In this document: positions 17,247-27,051 of the stretch, in pieces
Position numbering within the stretch: position 1 is the stretch's first letter
Layout: every line of letters starts with the position of its first letter
From: Clostridiaceae bacterium
Lineage (GTDB): Bacteria; Bacillota; Clostridia; DSM-8532
Assembly: GCA_012840245.1 (NCBI GenBank)
Contig: DULR01000059.1
Span: 1 to 32,639, forward strand
Direction: 5' to 3'
Length of the DNA: 32,639 nt
Position numbers and translations under genes: made by a program
The notes under the pieces: generated by a model
Database searches by the model: none
The model's input: the letters and a program-made list of their open reading frames with translations, nothing else
Told to the model about the DNA's origin: nothing

Positions 17247-17328
17247 ACCTATCGATGCTTTTTTAGGAAAGAAAAAAGTTGGTTTCTATAAATGAAACGA
17301 CGCAAGGATTGTAAGCGAGGTGAAAACC

Positions 17329-17529
17329 ATGCAGGAAGGTATCCATCCAAAATACGGACCGGCAGTTGTACGCTGTGCATGTGGCGAAACATTTGAAACA
17401 GGTTCGACAAAACCGGAACTCAGAGTTGAAATATGTTCACAGTGTCATCCGTTTTTTACCGGAAAACAAAAGCTTGTTGATACCGGTGGACGTGTTGATA
17501 AGTTTAAGAAAAAATACGGCATCAAATAA
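17329..17529 (+). CDS. rpmE: 50S ribosomal protein L31, zinc-binding type (RpmE)
   Basis: This 66-residue protein matches the classic L31 pattern: MQEGIHPKY at the start, CACG and ICSQCHPF carrying the four zinc-type cysteines, FFTGKQKL, and the end [14 protein letters not shown]. It binds the large subunit near the central protuberance. I choose ATG 17329, giving the usual length with GCGAGG at 17315-17320 eight bases away; a GTG at 17320 in frame overlaps that site. It is a single-gene unit with its own promoter and terminator, unrelated to the glycan genes. The CXXC-containing form means zinc-replete L31 rather than the zinc-free paralogue. Confidence 0.97.
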   Translation: MQEGIHPKYGPAVVRCACGETFETGSTKPELRVEICSQCHPFFTGKQKLVDTGGRVDKFKKKYGIK

Positions 17530-17536
17530 TGAACGA

Positions 17537-17560
17537 AACCGGGTATATGCCCGGTTTTTT
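17537..17560 (+). terminator. rpmE intrinsic terminator
   Basis: AACCGGG (17537-17543) pairs with CCCGGTT (17550-17556), followed by TTTT. Confidence 0.85.
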
Positions 17561-17639
17561 GTTGTGCCTTCGGCTGATCGGGGATCGGGATTCAGGGAAT
17601 AATTCATGCATATACTATGGATAAAGAGCGGAGGAAGTA

Positions 17640-18566
17640 ATGATGTTCAGGGATAAAAGAACATGGAAATCTTATGTTTTGATCACTCTCGGCTGTCTGA
17701 TCACAGCAATTTCTATGAATGTGTTCCTTATTCCCTTCAAGCTTGCGCCGGGAGGAGTTTCAGGACTCTCTACCGTTGTCTACTACATTCTGAACGGAGT
17801 TATCCCTGTGGGAATCCTGATGCTCGTTTTTAATATACCGCTGTTTCTGCTGGGATATAAGAGCAAAGGGCGCAGATTCATAATACGTTCTTTATTCGGA
17901 GCAATAATACTCTCATTGCTGATAGACCTGACCGCTCCGTTTTTCAACTGGCTTATAAATGAATATTTCATAAATCTGGACACCGAAATGGCAAATCCCG
18001 ATTTACTTCTGTATGCGCTGCTGGGAGGAGGGATTATGGGATTTGGGCTGGCCATCGTGCTTAAGGAAGATGCCACGACAGGAGGTACCGACCTGTTGGC
18101 TGCAGTACTGGGAAAGATGTTTCCAAAATTCTCGGTCGGCCAGTATCTTCTGTTTATGGATGGCTGCGTTATAGTATTTGCAATAATTGCGTTCAAAAGT
18201 GTCAAGTTAGGTCTTTATGCTTCATTGAGTCTCTATGTGGCCTCAAAAAGCATCGATGCTTATCTGGAAGGCATGCATTTTTCCAAGAGTCTTTTAATAA
18301 TATCCGAAAATTCCGAGAAAATTGCTCAAAGGCTTCTCAACGAAGTGGACAGAGGTGTTACCGGTCTAAAAGGGATCGGTATGTACAGCAGGAAGGACAA
18401 AACCGTCCTTCTGTGTGTAGTCAAACGCGAAGAGATACACATCGTCAAGGAAATCGTGAAGGATTGCGATGAAAGAGCATTCGTTCTTCTTATCGACGTG
18501 CGCGAAGTATTGGGCGAGGGATTTACACCATTACAGGCGACACAGGCTGGTAAAAACAAGTCATGA
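17640..18566 (+). CDS. YitT-family membrane protein (DUF161/DUF2179)
   Basis: This protein has 308 residues with about five or six membrane segments (for example LITLGCLITAISMNVFLIPF at about 16-35). The family signature regions LAPGGVSGLSTVVYY and DATTGGTDLLAAVL are present. A soluble C-terminal DUF2179 domain follows from about residue 220 (RGVTGLKGIGMYSRKDKTVL). The molecular role of the family is not established; it is widespread in Firmicutes. GGAGG at 17630-17634 serves two adjacent ATG codons (17640 and 17643); the second has the better spacing. It is monocistronic between two terminators. Confidence 0.93.
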   Translation: MMFRDKRTWKSYVLITLGCLITAISMNVFLIPFKLAPGGVSGLSTVVYYILNGVIPVGILMLVFNIPLFLLGYKSKGRRFIIRSLFGAIILSLLIDLTAPFFNWLINEYFINLDTEMANPDLLLYALLGGGIMGFGLAIVLKEDATTGGTDLLAAVLGKMFPKFSVGQYLLFMDGCVIVFAIIAFKSVKLGLYASLSLYVASKSIDAYLEGMHFSKSLLIISENSEKIAQRLLNEVDRGVTGLKGIGMYSRKDKTVLLCVVKREEIHIVKEIVKDCDERAFVLLIDVREVLGEGFTPLQATQAGKNKS

Positions 18567-18605
18567 TCCCGTTTGCATATGATATAATATTATTGATCAT
18601 CAGCT

Positions 18606-18637
18606 AAAAAAGCATGGGTTCACTCATGCTTTTTTTC
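18606..18637 (+). terminator. Intrinsic terminator after yitT-like gene
   Basis: AAAAAAGCATG (18606-18616) pairs with CATGCTTTTTT (18625-18635), with further T residues after it. Confidence 0.85.
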
Positions 18638-18656
18638 TTTTGCAATTCCAAAAAAA

Positions 18657-18714
18657 GAAAACCATTTAAAAAAATTATCTACTTATAAATATCATCAATA
18701 ATGATAAATTTAAA
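18657..18714 (+). repeat. Leader element copy 1 (shared with 27052-27110), possible promoter/operator
   Basis: An AT-rich segment starting ACCATTTAAAAAA, then a T-rich TCTAC motif and the inverted repeat ATCAT-N5-ATGAT (18691-18705), recurs at 27052-27110 before the degenerate paralogue. It lies about 280 bases before the giant gene, so it probably marks the promoter or operator. The -10 and -35 boxes cannot be fixed with confidence. Confidence 0.6.
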
Positions 18715-18852
18715 TAGCCAGCCATTGGGAATCCATACCATCATTTTCCCGTATCGGTCTCAGGCTGCAGGCTTTCATCAGGACATCTATGTTCGCATCA
18801 GATTAAAGAAATATTCAGCTCAGTATTGAGGCGGCTTCAATCAAAGGATATC

Positions 18853-18917
18853 AGGGATCTCTGTTTTATTAAGTTAAATATTTAAAGAAATTAACTTAAA
18901 GTCAGAGATTCCTTTTA
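18853..18917 (+). promoter_or_regulatory. Long hairpin in the 5' leader of the giant surface enzyme gene
   Basis: AGGGATCTCTG (18853-18863) pairs with CAGAGATTCCT (18903-18913) with one G-U pair. Inside it, TTAAGTTAA (18869-18877) pairs with TTAACTTAA (18891-18899) around a 13-base loop. TTTTAT follows. It could act as an attenuator, a stabiliser or a weak terminator. The rest of the 18638-18983 gap shows no gene. Confidence 0.55.
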
Positions 18918-18983
18918 TATATGCCGCAGAAGACTTCAAAAGAGTTCTGCGATACAGAAAAAAATAATAAAGGAGGGCTGTCG

Positions 18984-21900
18984 ATGAAGGCCAGGATAAG
19001 GAGGCAAGCCTCAATTGTTCTGGTTATCGCCATGCTTCTGACACTTGCTGCGCCCGTGAGCGCTCAGGAAGTTGCAGGCGATATCTCAGGACACTGGGCC
19101 GAGAAGCAACTGGACAAATGGATCCAAAACGGCATCATATGCGGCTATGGCGACGGAACGATCAGACCCAATAACAGCATCAATAATGCAGAGTTTATAG
19201 CTCTTATCAGCAGAGTGTTCAACTTTGTCGAAAAGGCGGAGAATATTTTCAGCGATATTCCTGACAGAGCGTGGTATACGAACGATGTGCTTAAAGCGTT
19301 ATACGCAGGAGTGATCGCAGATGACGGAACTGGAAGGTTCGATCCAACAGCTCCTGTGAGCAGGCAGAAAGCTGCGGTAATTCTGTATAACGCTTTCAGG
19401 CTTGAGGTCACTGACATCGATGCTGTAAGCAGATTCAGGGATGCTTCCGGCATAGAAGAAAGCTGCAGGGCAGCATTGAGTGCTTTGGTCGAAAACGGAT
19501 ATATGGTTGGAAAGATCGGAAACATAATTGCTCCGGCCGACAATCTTACCAGAGCGGAATTTGTAGTCCTGCTGGACAAAATAGCCGGAAATCTGATCAG
19601 AAAACCAGGTACATATTCAGGTGACAATAAAGGAAACCTTGTAGTCAACACCAGGGATGTAGTTTTGCGGGACATGGTGATCGACGGCGATTTGTTCCTC
19701 ACTGAAGGAATAGGAGACGGAGAAGTAGTTCTTGACAATGTTACGGTCAAAGGCCGTACAGTAGTCAAAGGTGGCGGAGAAAACAGCATAGTAATCAATA
19801 ACTCTTCACTGGAAGGAACACTTTTAGTAATAAAAGCAGACGGAAAAATAAAAATAGTCGCGAGCGGCTCCACCGAAATACCTTCGGTAAAACTGGGCTC
19901 AGGTGCCTTATTGCATGAGAAAGACCTGGAAGGAAAGGGCTTTGACAGCATAGAGCTTCTCGGTACAGTGGAACCCGGTCAGGAAATAGTACTTGAAGGC
20001 GATTTCGATTCGGTATTTGTAAATGCCCCCGGTGTGAAAATAAACGTTGCCGATGGTACGGTACGAAGCCTGGAGGTGGGAGAAGAAGCTTCAGGAGCAC
20101 TTATAGATATAGCCGATAACGCTTCGGTAGGTATCTTTACGGCAAATTCATCAGTGAATGTTACCGGAAACGGTAATATAGATACTGCGAATATAAACTC
20201 AAACAATGTTAAAATCGAAAAGCCTCCTGCAAAAGTAAACATATCAGAAGGCGTAACCGCTGAAATCGGAGGCAAGACTGTCACTGACAAAACTTCAGGC
20301 ACCGGTTCGCAGGGCACCACCGGACCTTCTCAAACCATAAATGCACCTGCGCAGCTTTTCGCAGGCCTGGCTTCATACGATTCCGCAAGCCTGAAATGGA
20401 CAGCAGTAAACGGTGCTGACGGATACAACATATACCGTTCTGAAAGCGAAAACGGATCTTATGCCAGGATCAACCTCTCACCGGTAACTGCGCTGAGCCA
20501 TAAGGATACCGGACTTGATGCCGGAAAGACATATTACTATAAAGTAACAGCGGTAAAAGGCGGCAGTGAATCACCAAGATCCGGAGCCTGCTCAGTTGCT
20601 ATGCCTTCTGAGGCCAACCAGGGCGAATGGAAGCTGGTTTGGGCAGATGAGTTCAACGGTGTTCCCGGGACAGGTGTGGATACCGACAACTGGATGTATG
20701 AAGTAAGCGGAAGCGGTTTTGGCAACAACGAGCTTCAATACTCGACTGACAGGCCGGAGAATGTATTTATCAAAGAAGACGATGAAAACCACGGAAACGG
20801 CATGCTGGTATTGAGAGCTCTTAAAGAGGAATACAACGGTAAGCAGTATACTTCGGGCAGAATCAAAACCGACGGAAGGTTTGATTTTACATACGGCAAG
20901 GTGGAAATGAGAGCAAAACTGCCGGATGGAAAGGGTATAGGCTGCTCCTTCTGGATGCTCGGCAGCGATTTCGAAGATATCGGATGGCCTGCCTGCGGAG
21001 AAATAGACATAATGGAATGGGTAGGAAAGCCTGTATCAAGAATATATGGAACCATCCACGGCCCGGGCTACAGCGCGGGCGACGGTATCGGGGCATGGCA
21101 CGAATATACTCCCGGATTTACCGATGAATTCCATACATACGCAGTTGAATGGGAGCCGGGCGTTATCCGCTGGTATTTCGACGGCGAGCTTTATGAGGAA
21201 AGGACCCCCATCGACCTGTTCGGCAAAGACTGGGTATTCGATCATGATTTTTACATAATTCTCGGTCTGGGCGTAGGTGGCAACTGGCCCGGAAGCCCTG
21301 ATGAAACGACGACATTCCCGCAGGATTATATAATAGACTATGTCCGCATATATCAGCGCGAAGGCGATATCTATCCTGAAGCTCCTTACCGCAATATCAT
21401 TCAGCTTAAGAATCCGGGCACGAACAAATATGTATGCGCCGACAAGCAGCAGAACGACTATCTCTATGCCAACAGGGACAGTGGAGGTGCATGGGAGACC
21501 TTCGAACTGAAGGACCTGGGCGAAGGGAAAGTTGCGATACGGGCTCTTACCAACTATAAATATGTAAGTGTTTCGGAAGACAATAAGCTGATCGCTGTAA
21601 GTGAAACTGCAGGTGACACCGAAAAATTCATTCTTGAAGCAAACACAGACGGTACGATTTCCTTAAAGAGCGTTGCCAACGGCAAATATGTGCATTCGGG
21701 AGCAGAAGGTATTTTGACGGCATCGTCGGATTCTGTCTCAGACAATGGGAAATTCGTTCTCTTAAGTACGCCTGAACCTCCGACAGGGCTTAAGGTCAAA
21801 AATGTGACGAACACTTCAGCCACACTGGAATGGGATGCCGTTCAGGGCGCGTCGGGTTATAACGTTTACCGGTCCGGATCGGAGGACGACGGATTCGTAA

Positions 21901-24900
21901 AGATCAACGATCATACAGTGACCGATACTGAGTATACTGACACGGGCATAGTGGCTGGAAAGACCTATTATTATAAAGTAACAGCCATAAATGCACTGGG
22001 CCAGTCTGATTACTCTTCAAAGGTGACGGCCGAGATCCCTGAAGAACTCACCGTTCCGGCTCCTCCGTCAAATCTTTCGGCAGTATATGGCACGAGCAGT
22101 GAAATAGGCATAAAATGGTGCCCTGTAGCCGAAGCGGGGAGCTATAATGTTTACCGTTCCGGTTCAAAAGACGGCGAATATGTGAAAGTAAATGATTCTG
22201 AAGTTACCGGTACTGTTTTTGCAGATACCGGTCTGAGCGAAGCATGTGCTTATTACTACAAGGTGACAGCCGTCAATGATAAAGGAGAATCGGCTCAGTC
22301 AGCCTATCTCTTTGCAACCACAACAGGCTATGGCATTTACAGCGGAAAATCCTATGCATACATTATTTCAGCAGCCAACAACAGGTTCGTTACTGCCGAT
22401 GGCACCAATAATATGGCACCGCTAAAGGCTGCTGCAAGTGATGCTGCTTCGGATGATCAGTTGTTTGAGATAATATACAAGCCCGACGGCAATGTTGGAT
22501 TTGCATCCAAATCGCTGAATCAGCTCGTGTGCGCAGAATCATATTTTGCGCAGGATTACCGGCTCCTGCCGAGAAGCGGTTACAGTACTGATCCGGGCGG
22601 TTGGGAAACCTTTACCATAGTACCGCAGGGAGACGGAACTGTGGCCATAAAAGCCAACAACGGCGGCAAATATGTATCTGTAAATCCCAATGACGGCATA
22701 TTAAGAGCCGATGCAGCGACAGCAGGGATAAATGAAAAGTTCATAATCGTAGTTCCGGATAAACCGTCTGCACCCATAGGCTTAAGCACAACAGATGTAC
22801 TTGATACTTCTGTTGCTTTGAGCTGGACTGCCCCTGCTTCGACATTCCTGACCGGATACAACGTTTACAGGGCAGAATCTGAAGATGGCCAATACGTCCT
22901 GATCAATGACGGACTTCTGACAACTGCTTCATTTACCGATACAGGTCTTACAGCCAACAAAACATATTACTACAAGGTAACAGCCGTCAATTACAGAGGA
23001 GAAACATCTTCGGCTCCATTATCTGTCACAACTCTCAAAGGCCCTGTTCCGGCTGTACCGTCAGGACTTGATATGACTTTTGACGGAGGATCTGTGAACC
23101 TTATCTGGGATGATGCTGATAATGCCGAAGGATATAATGTTTACAGGGCTTCAGGAAGGTTTGGGAACTATGTAAAATTAAATTCCGGACTTCTTACTGC
23201 TAATAGCTATACAGACCTGGATCCGGACAACAGCTTCTATTATTACAGGATCACAGCTGTAAACGAGAACGGGGAGTCGAAGCCTTCAGAACCTGTTTCG
23301 AGGGAAATGAAGCTGTTCGGACCGAATGTATATATATTCAGTCCTGATGATTCGGCAAGCGATATCCAGGCAAAAGTAACCGAAGTCTTTGAGCTAATGC
23401 AGTCAGCCGAAACCGCACAGTTCTCTGATGACAGATATGCATTGCTCTTCAAGCCCGGCAATTACACCACCGATGTGAAGGTAGGGTACTATACTCATGT
23501 GGCCGGTCTCGGAAGGCTTCCCACAGACACGGCAATCAGATCGCTGACTGCTGAAGCAAACCTGCCCGATAACAATTCAACATGCAATTTCTGGCGCTCG
23601 GCTGAGAATCTGACCGTCAACAGCAATACCCAATGGGCAGTGTCACAGGCTGTTTCATTAAGGCGTATGAAAATAAACGGAAATCTGGTTCTCCATCAGG
23701 CAGGAGGCTGGGCAAGCGGAGGATTCCTCGCCGATTCTCATATTACAGGAAATACAGAATCGGGTTCCCAACAGCAATGGTTCTCAAGAAATACCTATTG
23801 GAACCAGTGGCTCGGAGGAGTCTGGAATATGGTCTTCGTGGGAATTGCAGAAGGCAAAGCCCCTGCAGGAACATGGCCTGAGACCGTAAATACAACTATT
23901 GACCAGACACCTGTTATAAAAGAAAAACCGTTCCTGTATATCGATGAAACATATAACTATAAAGTATTCGTTCCTGCCCTGAGGGAAAACAGCAAGGGCA
24001 TATCCTGGGGAAGCGGAATGGGAGAAGGAATATCGATACCGGTCGATAATTTCTACATTGCCAGCCCTGAGACCGATACGGCAGATACCATAAACGCAGC
24101 TCTTGCAGAGGGCAGGCACCTGCTGCTCACTCCGGGAATATATTATCTGGATAAGGCGATAGAAGTAAACAACGCGAATACGGTTGTCTTTGGACTTGGT
24201 CTGCCTGCTCTGATCCCGACCGAAGGGAATGCCTGCATGAAGGTAGCCGATGTTGACGGAGTTACAATTGCCGGAGTGCTGTTTGATGCAGGAGAAAAGA
24301 AGTCGCCGGTATTGCTGGAAATCGGTCCGGAAGGGAGCTCCGAAGACCATTGTGAAAACCCGACAGTTCTCAGCGATCTGTATTTCAGAGTGGGCGGAAG
24401 GAGCGAATACACAGGAAAAGCCGATGTGTGCATCATCATCAACGGCAATAATGTAATAGGCGACAATTTCTGGGTATGGCGCGCTGATCATGGAGCAAAT
24501 GTCGCCTGGGATAAAAATGTGACCAAAAACGGTATCATTGTAAACGGTGACAATGTTACCATATATGCCCTGATGGTGGAACACTTCCACGAATACCAGA
24601 CAGTATGGAACGGCGAAGGTGGAAGGACCTACTTCTATCAAAGCGAAATACCATACGATGTTCCATATCAGGCTGCATGGATGAGCCATAACGGAACCAA
24701 GAACGGATATGCATCGTACAAGGTGGCAGATCATGTAACGACCCATGAAGCATGGGGACTTGGTGTTTACTCATATCACAGGGATGCAACAGTCGATCTC
24801 CACAGCGCCGTTGAAGTTCCCGATGCTCCCGGTGTCAGGATCATCAATGCCTGCTCAGTGATGCTGGCAGGTAACCCCGGTATATCCCATGTGGTCAATG

Positions 24901-26948
24901 ACGAAGGCGGAGCTGTGACAAAGGCCGGCCAGAGGCAGATAATCACCGAGTACTGCAATACCGGATCGAAAGTAAGAACTCCCGTAGTTCTGCCAGAGGG
25001 ATCGATATACTACAAGCCGATATCAGTTACTATCGATTGTGGAACAGAAGACGCAATAATAAGGTATACGACAGACGGTTCGGAACCCTCCGAAGCATCT
25101 GCTGTTTATAGCAGTCCAATATTGATCGACAGCTATACGGTTCTCAAGGTGAAGGCATTCAGGGAGGGTCTGGACCCATCTGATACAGTGACCCAGATTT
25201 ATGATATCGATACGGACGCAGTAAACCGTAGCCTTATCGTCAATGGGTATTTCGATGACGGTACCGCAGGCTGGGATTTCTGGTCGGGTGAGGGTGCAAA
25301 TGGTGTTCTGTCAAATGAAGACGGCAGGGCAAAGGTGTATCATTCAAATTCAGACGGAACTGCCAACTGGAATACCATGCTTACCCAGGGAGAAATACGG
25401 CTTGAGGCAGGCAGGGCTTATGTGCTGTGCTTTGATATCAGTGGCAATAACGCCAAGAATATTGATGTTTGCGTTGAAAAGGCAAGCGATAATCAGATCA
25501 AATATTTAAACAACAAAACAATAAAACTTTCGTCAGAAATGACAACATATTCATATGAATTCGCATCACCCGGAGAGCCGGTAGTTGCCAGGCTCGTATT
25601 TCTGCTCGGCGGAAGCAGTACTGCGGGAGATACGATTTACATCGACGATATTGTGCTCTGGGAGAAGGATACTGCTGCTCCTGATCAGGTCAAAACACCT
25701 TCCTTCAATATTCCCTCCGGAGTTTACAATGCTGCTCAGGAAATCAACATAAGCTGCATGACTTCAGATGCAAAAATACTATATACCACCGATGGCTCTG
25801 ATCCGACCGAAGAAAATGGAACAGAATATACCGGACCGTTTATTGTGTCAGAGGATGTGACCATTAAGGCGATAGCAGTAAAAACAGGCATGGAAAGCTC
25901 GGCTGTAGCGAGCATAACCCTTAGATTCACCGACAATTTTGCTTTCGGTAAAGAATGCTCCGCTTCCTCAGGAGATGCGAGCTTAGCTTTTGACGGAGAT
26001 ATGAATACGCGCTGGGAAACTGAATGGAACGATCCTCAATGGATAATGGTGGACCTGGGCAAAGAATATGCGGTATCGGGAGTAAAGTTAGTATGGCAGT
26101 ATGCTGCAGGAAAGACATACAAGATTCAGGTATCCACTGACAATTCGATATGGCTGGATGTTTTCACCGTTACGGATGGTGCGCCAGAGGCAATACTGGA
26201 AGCGAGCTTTCCGGCCGTAAATGCCCGCTATGTAAGGATGTACGGAACAGAAAGGACCTCAACCTGGGGTTACTCCATATGGGAGTTCGAGGTTTATGCG
26301 AACAAGGTGGGTATACCCGTTATATCAGCCGAAGATTCAGGCGCGGGCCAGAAACTGATAACCATCACACCGGCAACATCAGAGGATGCGATCATGTATA
26401 CCCTTGACGGCACGGACCCTTCACCGACCAATGGCATACTGTATACCGGACCGTTTACTTTGTCTGAAACCACCACGGTCAAGGCGATGGCATTCAGGAC
26501 CGGAATGTTCAACTCCTCTATAGCCAGTCTGGTCGTCAAATTCAATGACAATATAGCTTTGGGGAAACCTGCAGAAGCTTCTTCGGTAAATGGAGCAAAT
26601 TCAGCCGGATATGCGGTTGACGGTAATGATAAAACACGATGGGAGTCGGTGCACGATGCTGATCCGCAATATCTGATAATCGATCTGGAAAAGATCTGTA
26701 GCATAAGAAGGATCAAAATAATCTGGGAAGGAGCCAGTGCAGCCGACTATAAAATAGAGGTTTCGACTGACAAGGAAGACTGGACTGAGGTTCTCTCACT
26801 GACAGACAAGCCAAGCGGCCACATATTGGAGGAAACTTTTGCAGAACCGGTAACGGGTCAGTATATAAGGGTATACGGAACCAGAAGAGCGATCGGCTAC
26901 GGCTATTCTATATGGGAGTTTGAGGTATATGGTTCACCGGCTGATTGA
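18984..26948 (+). CDS. Giant SLH-anchored multidomain beta-1,3-glucanase (GH16 + GH55-like)
   Basis: This is a 2654-residue secreted protein. Start ATG 18984 follows AAGGAGGG (18970-18977); an in-frame upstream ATG at 18921 has no such site. Approximate domains: signal peptide 1-29; three SLH domains 33-200 (DISGHWAEKQ; FSDIPDRAWY; FRDASGIEES); a beta-repeat stalk 215-440; FN3 454-542; GH16 547-792 with Glu673, Asp675 and Glu678 in GEIDIMEW; fascin-like trefoil 802-928; FN3 929-1019 and 1023-1114; trefoil 1115-1258; FN3 1259-1353 and 1354-1443; GH55-like beta-helix 1443-1978 with candidate catalytic Glu1888 in YFYQSEIPYD; chitobiase-type 1996-2077; CBM4/9-like 2080-2228; chitobiase-type 2237-2315; F5/8C 2316-2440; chitobiase-type 2441-2520; F5/8C 2521-2654. 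The SLH region should hold it to the wall. GH16 and GH55 suggest endo plus exo attack on laminarin-type glucan (inference). The GH55 call rests on recalled family resemblance. Confidence 0.88.
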   Translation: MKARIRRQASIVLVIAMLLTLAAPVSAQEVAGDISGHWAEKQLDKWIQNGIICGYGDGTIRPNNSINNAEFIALISRVFNFVEKAENIFSDIPDRAWYTNDVLKALYAGVIADDGTGRFDPTAPVSRQKAAVILYNAFRLEVTDIDAVSRFRDASGIEESCRAALSALVENGYMVGKIGNIIAPADNLTRAEFVVLLDKIAGNLIRKPGTYSGDNKGNLVVNTRDVVLRDMVIDGDLFLTEGIGDGEVVLDNVTVKGRTVVKGGGENSIVINNSSLEGTLLVIKADGKIKIVASGSTEIPSVKLGSGALLHEKDLEGKGFDSIELLGTVEPGQEIVLEGDFDSVFVNAPGVKINVADGTVRSLEVGEEASGALIDIADNASVGIFTANSSVNVTGNGNIDTANINSNNVKIEKPPAKVNISEGVTAEIGGKTVTDKTSGTGSQGTTGPSQTINAPAQLFAGLASYDSASLKWTAVNGADGYNIYRSESENGSYARINLSPVTALSHKDTGLDAGKTYYYKVTAVKGGSESPRSGACSVAMPSEANQGEWKLVWADEFNGVPGTGVDTDNWMYEVSGSGFGNNELQYSTDRPENVFIKEDDENHGNGMLVLRALKEEYNGKQYTSGRIKTDGRFDFTYGKVEMRAKLPDGKGIGCSFWMLGSDFEDIGWPACGEIDIMEWVGKPVSRIYGTIHGPGYSAGDGIGAWHEYTPGFTDEFHTYAVEWEPGVIRWYFDGELYEERTPIDLFGKDWVFDHDFYIILGLGVGGNWPGSPDETTTFPQDYIIDYVRIYQREGDIYPEAPYRNIIQLKNPGTNKYVCADKQQNDYLYANRDSGGAWETFELKDLGEGKVAIRALTNYKYVSVSEDNKLIAVSETAGDTEKFILEANTDGTISLKSVANGKYVHSGAEGILTASSDSVSDNGKFVLLSTPEPPTGLKVKNVTNTSATLEWDAVQGASGYNVYRSGSEDDGFVKINDHTVTDTEYTDTGIVAGKTYYYKVTAINALGQSDYSSKVTAEIPEELTVPAPPSNLSAVYGTSSEIGIKWCPVAEAGSYNVYRSGSKDGEYVKVNDSEVTGTVFADTGLSEACAYYYKVTAVNDKGESAQSAYLFATTTGYGIYSGKSYAYIISAANNRFVTADGTNNMAPLKAAASDAASDDQLFEIIYKPDGNVGFASKSLNQLVCAESYFAQDYRLLPRSGYSTDPGGWETFTIVPQGDGTVAIKANNGGKYVSVNPNDGILRADAATAGINEKFIIVVPDKPSAPIGLSTTDVLDTSVALSWTAPASTFLTGYNVYRAESEDGQYVLINDGLLTTASFTDTGLTANKTYYYKVTAVNYRGETSSAPLSVTTLKGPVPAVPSGLDMTFDGGSVNLIWDDADNAEGYNVYRASGRFGNYVKLNSGLLTANSYTDLDPDNSFYYYRITAVNENGESKPSEPVSREMKLFGPNVYIFSPDDSASDIQAKVTEVFELMQSAETAQFSDDRYALLFKPGNYTTDVKVGYYTHVAGLGRLPTDTAIRSLTAEANLPDNNSTCNFWRSAENLTVNSNTQWAVSQAVSLRRMKINGNLVLHQAGGWASGGFLADSHITGNTESGSQQQWFSRNTYWNQWLGGVWNMVFVGIAEGKAPAGTWPETVNTTIDQTPVIKEKPFLYIDETYNYKVFVPALRENSKGISWGSGMGEGISIPVDNFYIASPETDTADTINAALAEGRHLLLTPGIYYLDKAIEVNNANTVVFGLGLPALIPTEGNACMKVADVDGVTIAGVLFDAGEKKSPVLLEIGPEGSSEDHCENPTVLSDLYFRVGGRSEYTGKADVCIIINGNNVIGDNFWVWRADHGANVAWDKNVTKNGIIVNGDNVTIYALMVEHFHEYQTVWNGEGGRTYFYQSEIPYDVPYQAAWMSHNGTKNGYASYKVADHVTTHEAWGLGVYSYHRDATVDLHSAVEVPDAPGVRIINACSVMLAGNPGISHVVNDEGGAVTKAGQRQIITEYCNTGSKVRTPVVLPEGSIYYKPISVTIDCGTEDAIIRYTTDGSEPSEASAVYSSPILIDSYTVLKVKAFREGLDPSDTVTQIYDIDTDAVNRSLIVNGYFDDGTAGWDFWSGEGANGVLSNEDGRAKVYHSNSDGTANWNTMLTQGEIRLEAGRAYVLCFDISGNNAKNIDVCVEKASDNQIKYLNNKTIKLSSEMTTYSYEFASPGEPVVARLVFLLGGSSTAGDTIYIDDIVLWEKDTAAPDQVKTPSFNIPSGVYNAAQEINISCMTSDAKILYTTDGSDPTEENGTEYTGPFIVSEDVTIKAIAVKTGMESSAVASITLRFTDNFAFGKECSASSGDASLAFDGDMNTRWETEWNDPQWIMVDLGKEYAVSGVKLVWQYAAGKTYKIQVSTDNSIWLDVFTVTDGAPEAILEASFPAVNARYVRMYGTERTSTWGYSIWEFEVYANKVGIPVISAEDSGAGQKLITITPATSEDAIMYTLDGTDPSPTNGILYTGPFTLSETTTVKAMAFRTGMFNSSIASLVVKFNDNIALGKPAEASSVNGANSAGYAVDGNDKTRWESVHDADPQYLIIDLEKICSIRRIKIIWEGASAADYKIEVSTDKEDWTEVLSLTDKPSGHILEETFAEPVTGQYIRVYGTRRAIGYGYSIWEFEVYGSPAD
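24462..24821 (+). repeat. GH55-like segment, intact copy (homologous to 27323-27680)
   Basis: The coding segment from DNFWVWRADHG to HSAVE is repeated, clearly diverged but alignable without large gaps, at 27323-27680. The shared stretches include ATTTCTGGGTATGGCGCG and CTATCAAAG. This direct repeat about 2.9 kb apart is a plausible recombination or mis-assembly substrate. Confidence 0.85.
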
Positions 26949-26990
26949 CCGGGTTCCTGCAGAAGCCTGAAAACTGCATTATAATACTGA

Positions 26991-27018
26991 AAAGGGAAGA
27001 GACGGCTCTTCCCTTTTT
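26991..27018 (+). terminator. Intrinsic terminator of the giant enzyme gene
   Basis: AAAGGGAAGAG (26991-27001) pairs perfectly with CTCTTCCCTTT (27006-27016) around an ACGG loop and is followed by a T run. Confidence 0.92.
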
Positions 27019-27051
27019 ATAATTAAGCAGCTATTTAAAAAATCAAAAAAT

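Noticed and set aside
17366..17602. 78-codon plus-strand frame overlapping rpmE
   Set aside because: It overlaps L31 out of frame and reads through the rpmE terminator.
19145..19951. 268-codon minus-strand open frame under the SLH region
   Set aside because: Its Ser/Pro/Leu-rich composition is what the antisense of this coding sequence would give; no start signal.
23784..24746. 320-codon minus-strand open frame inside the GH55-like region
   Set aside because: It is opposite a clearly conserved coding domain, has no recognisable motifs and no ribosome site; it is a frame shadow.
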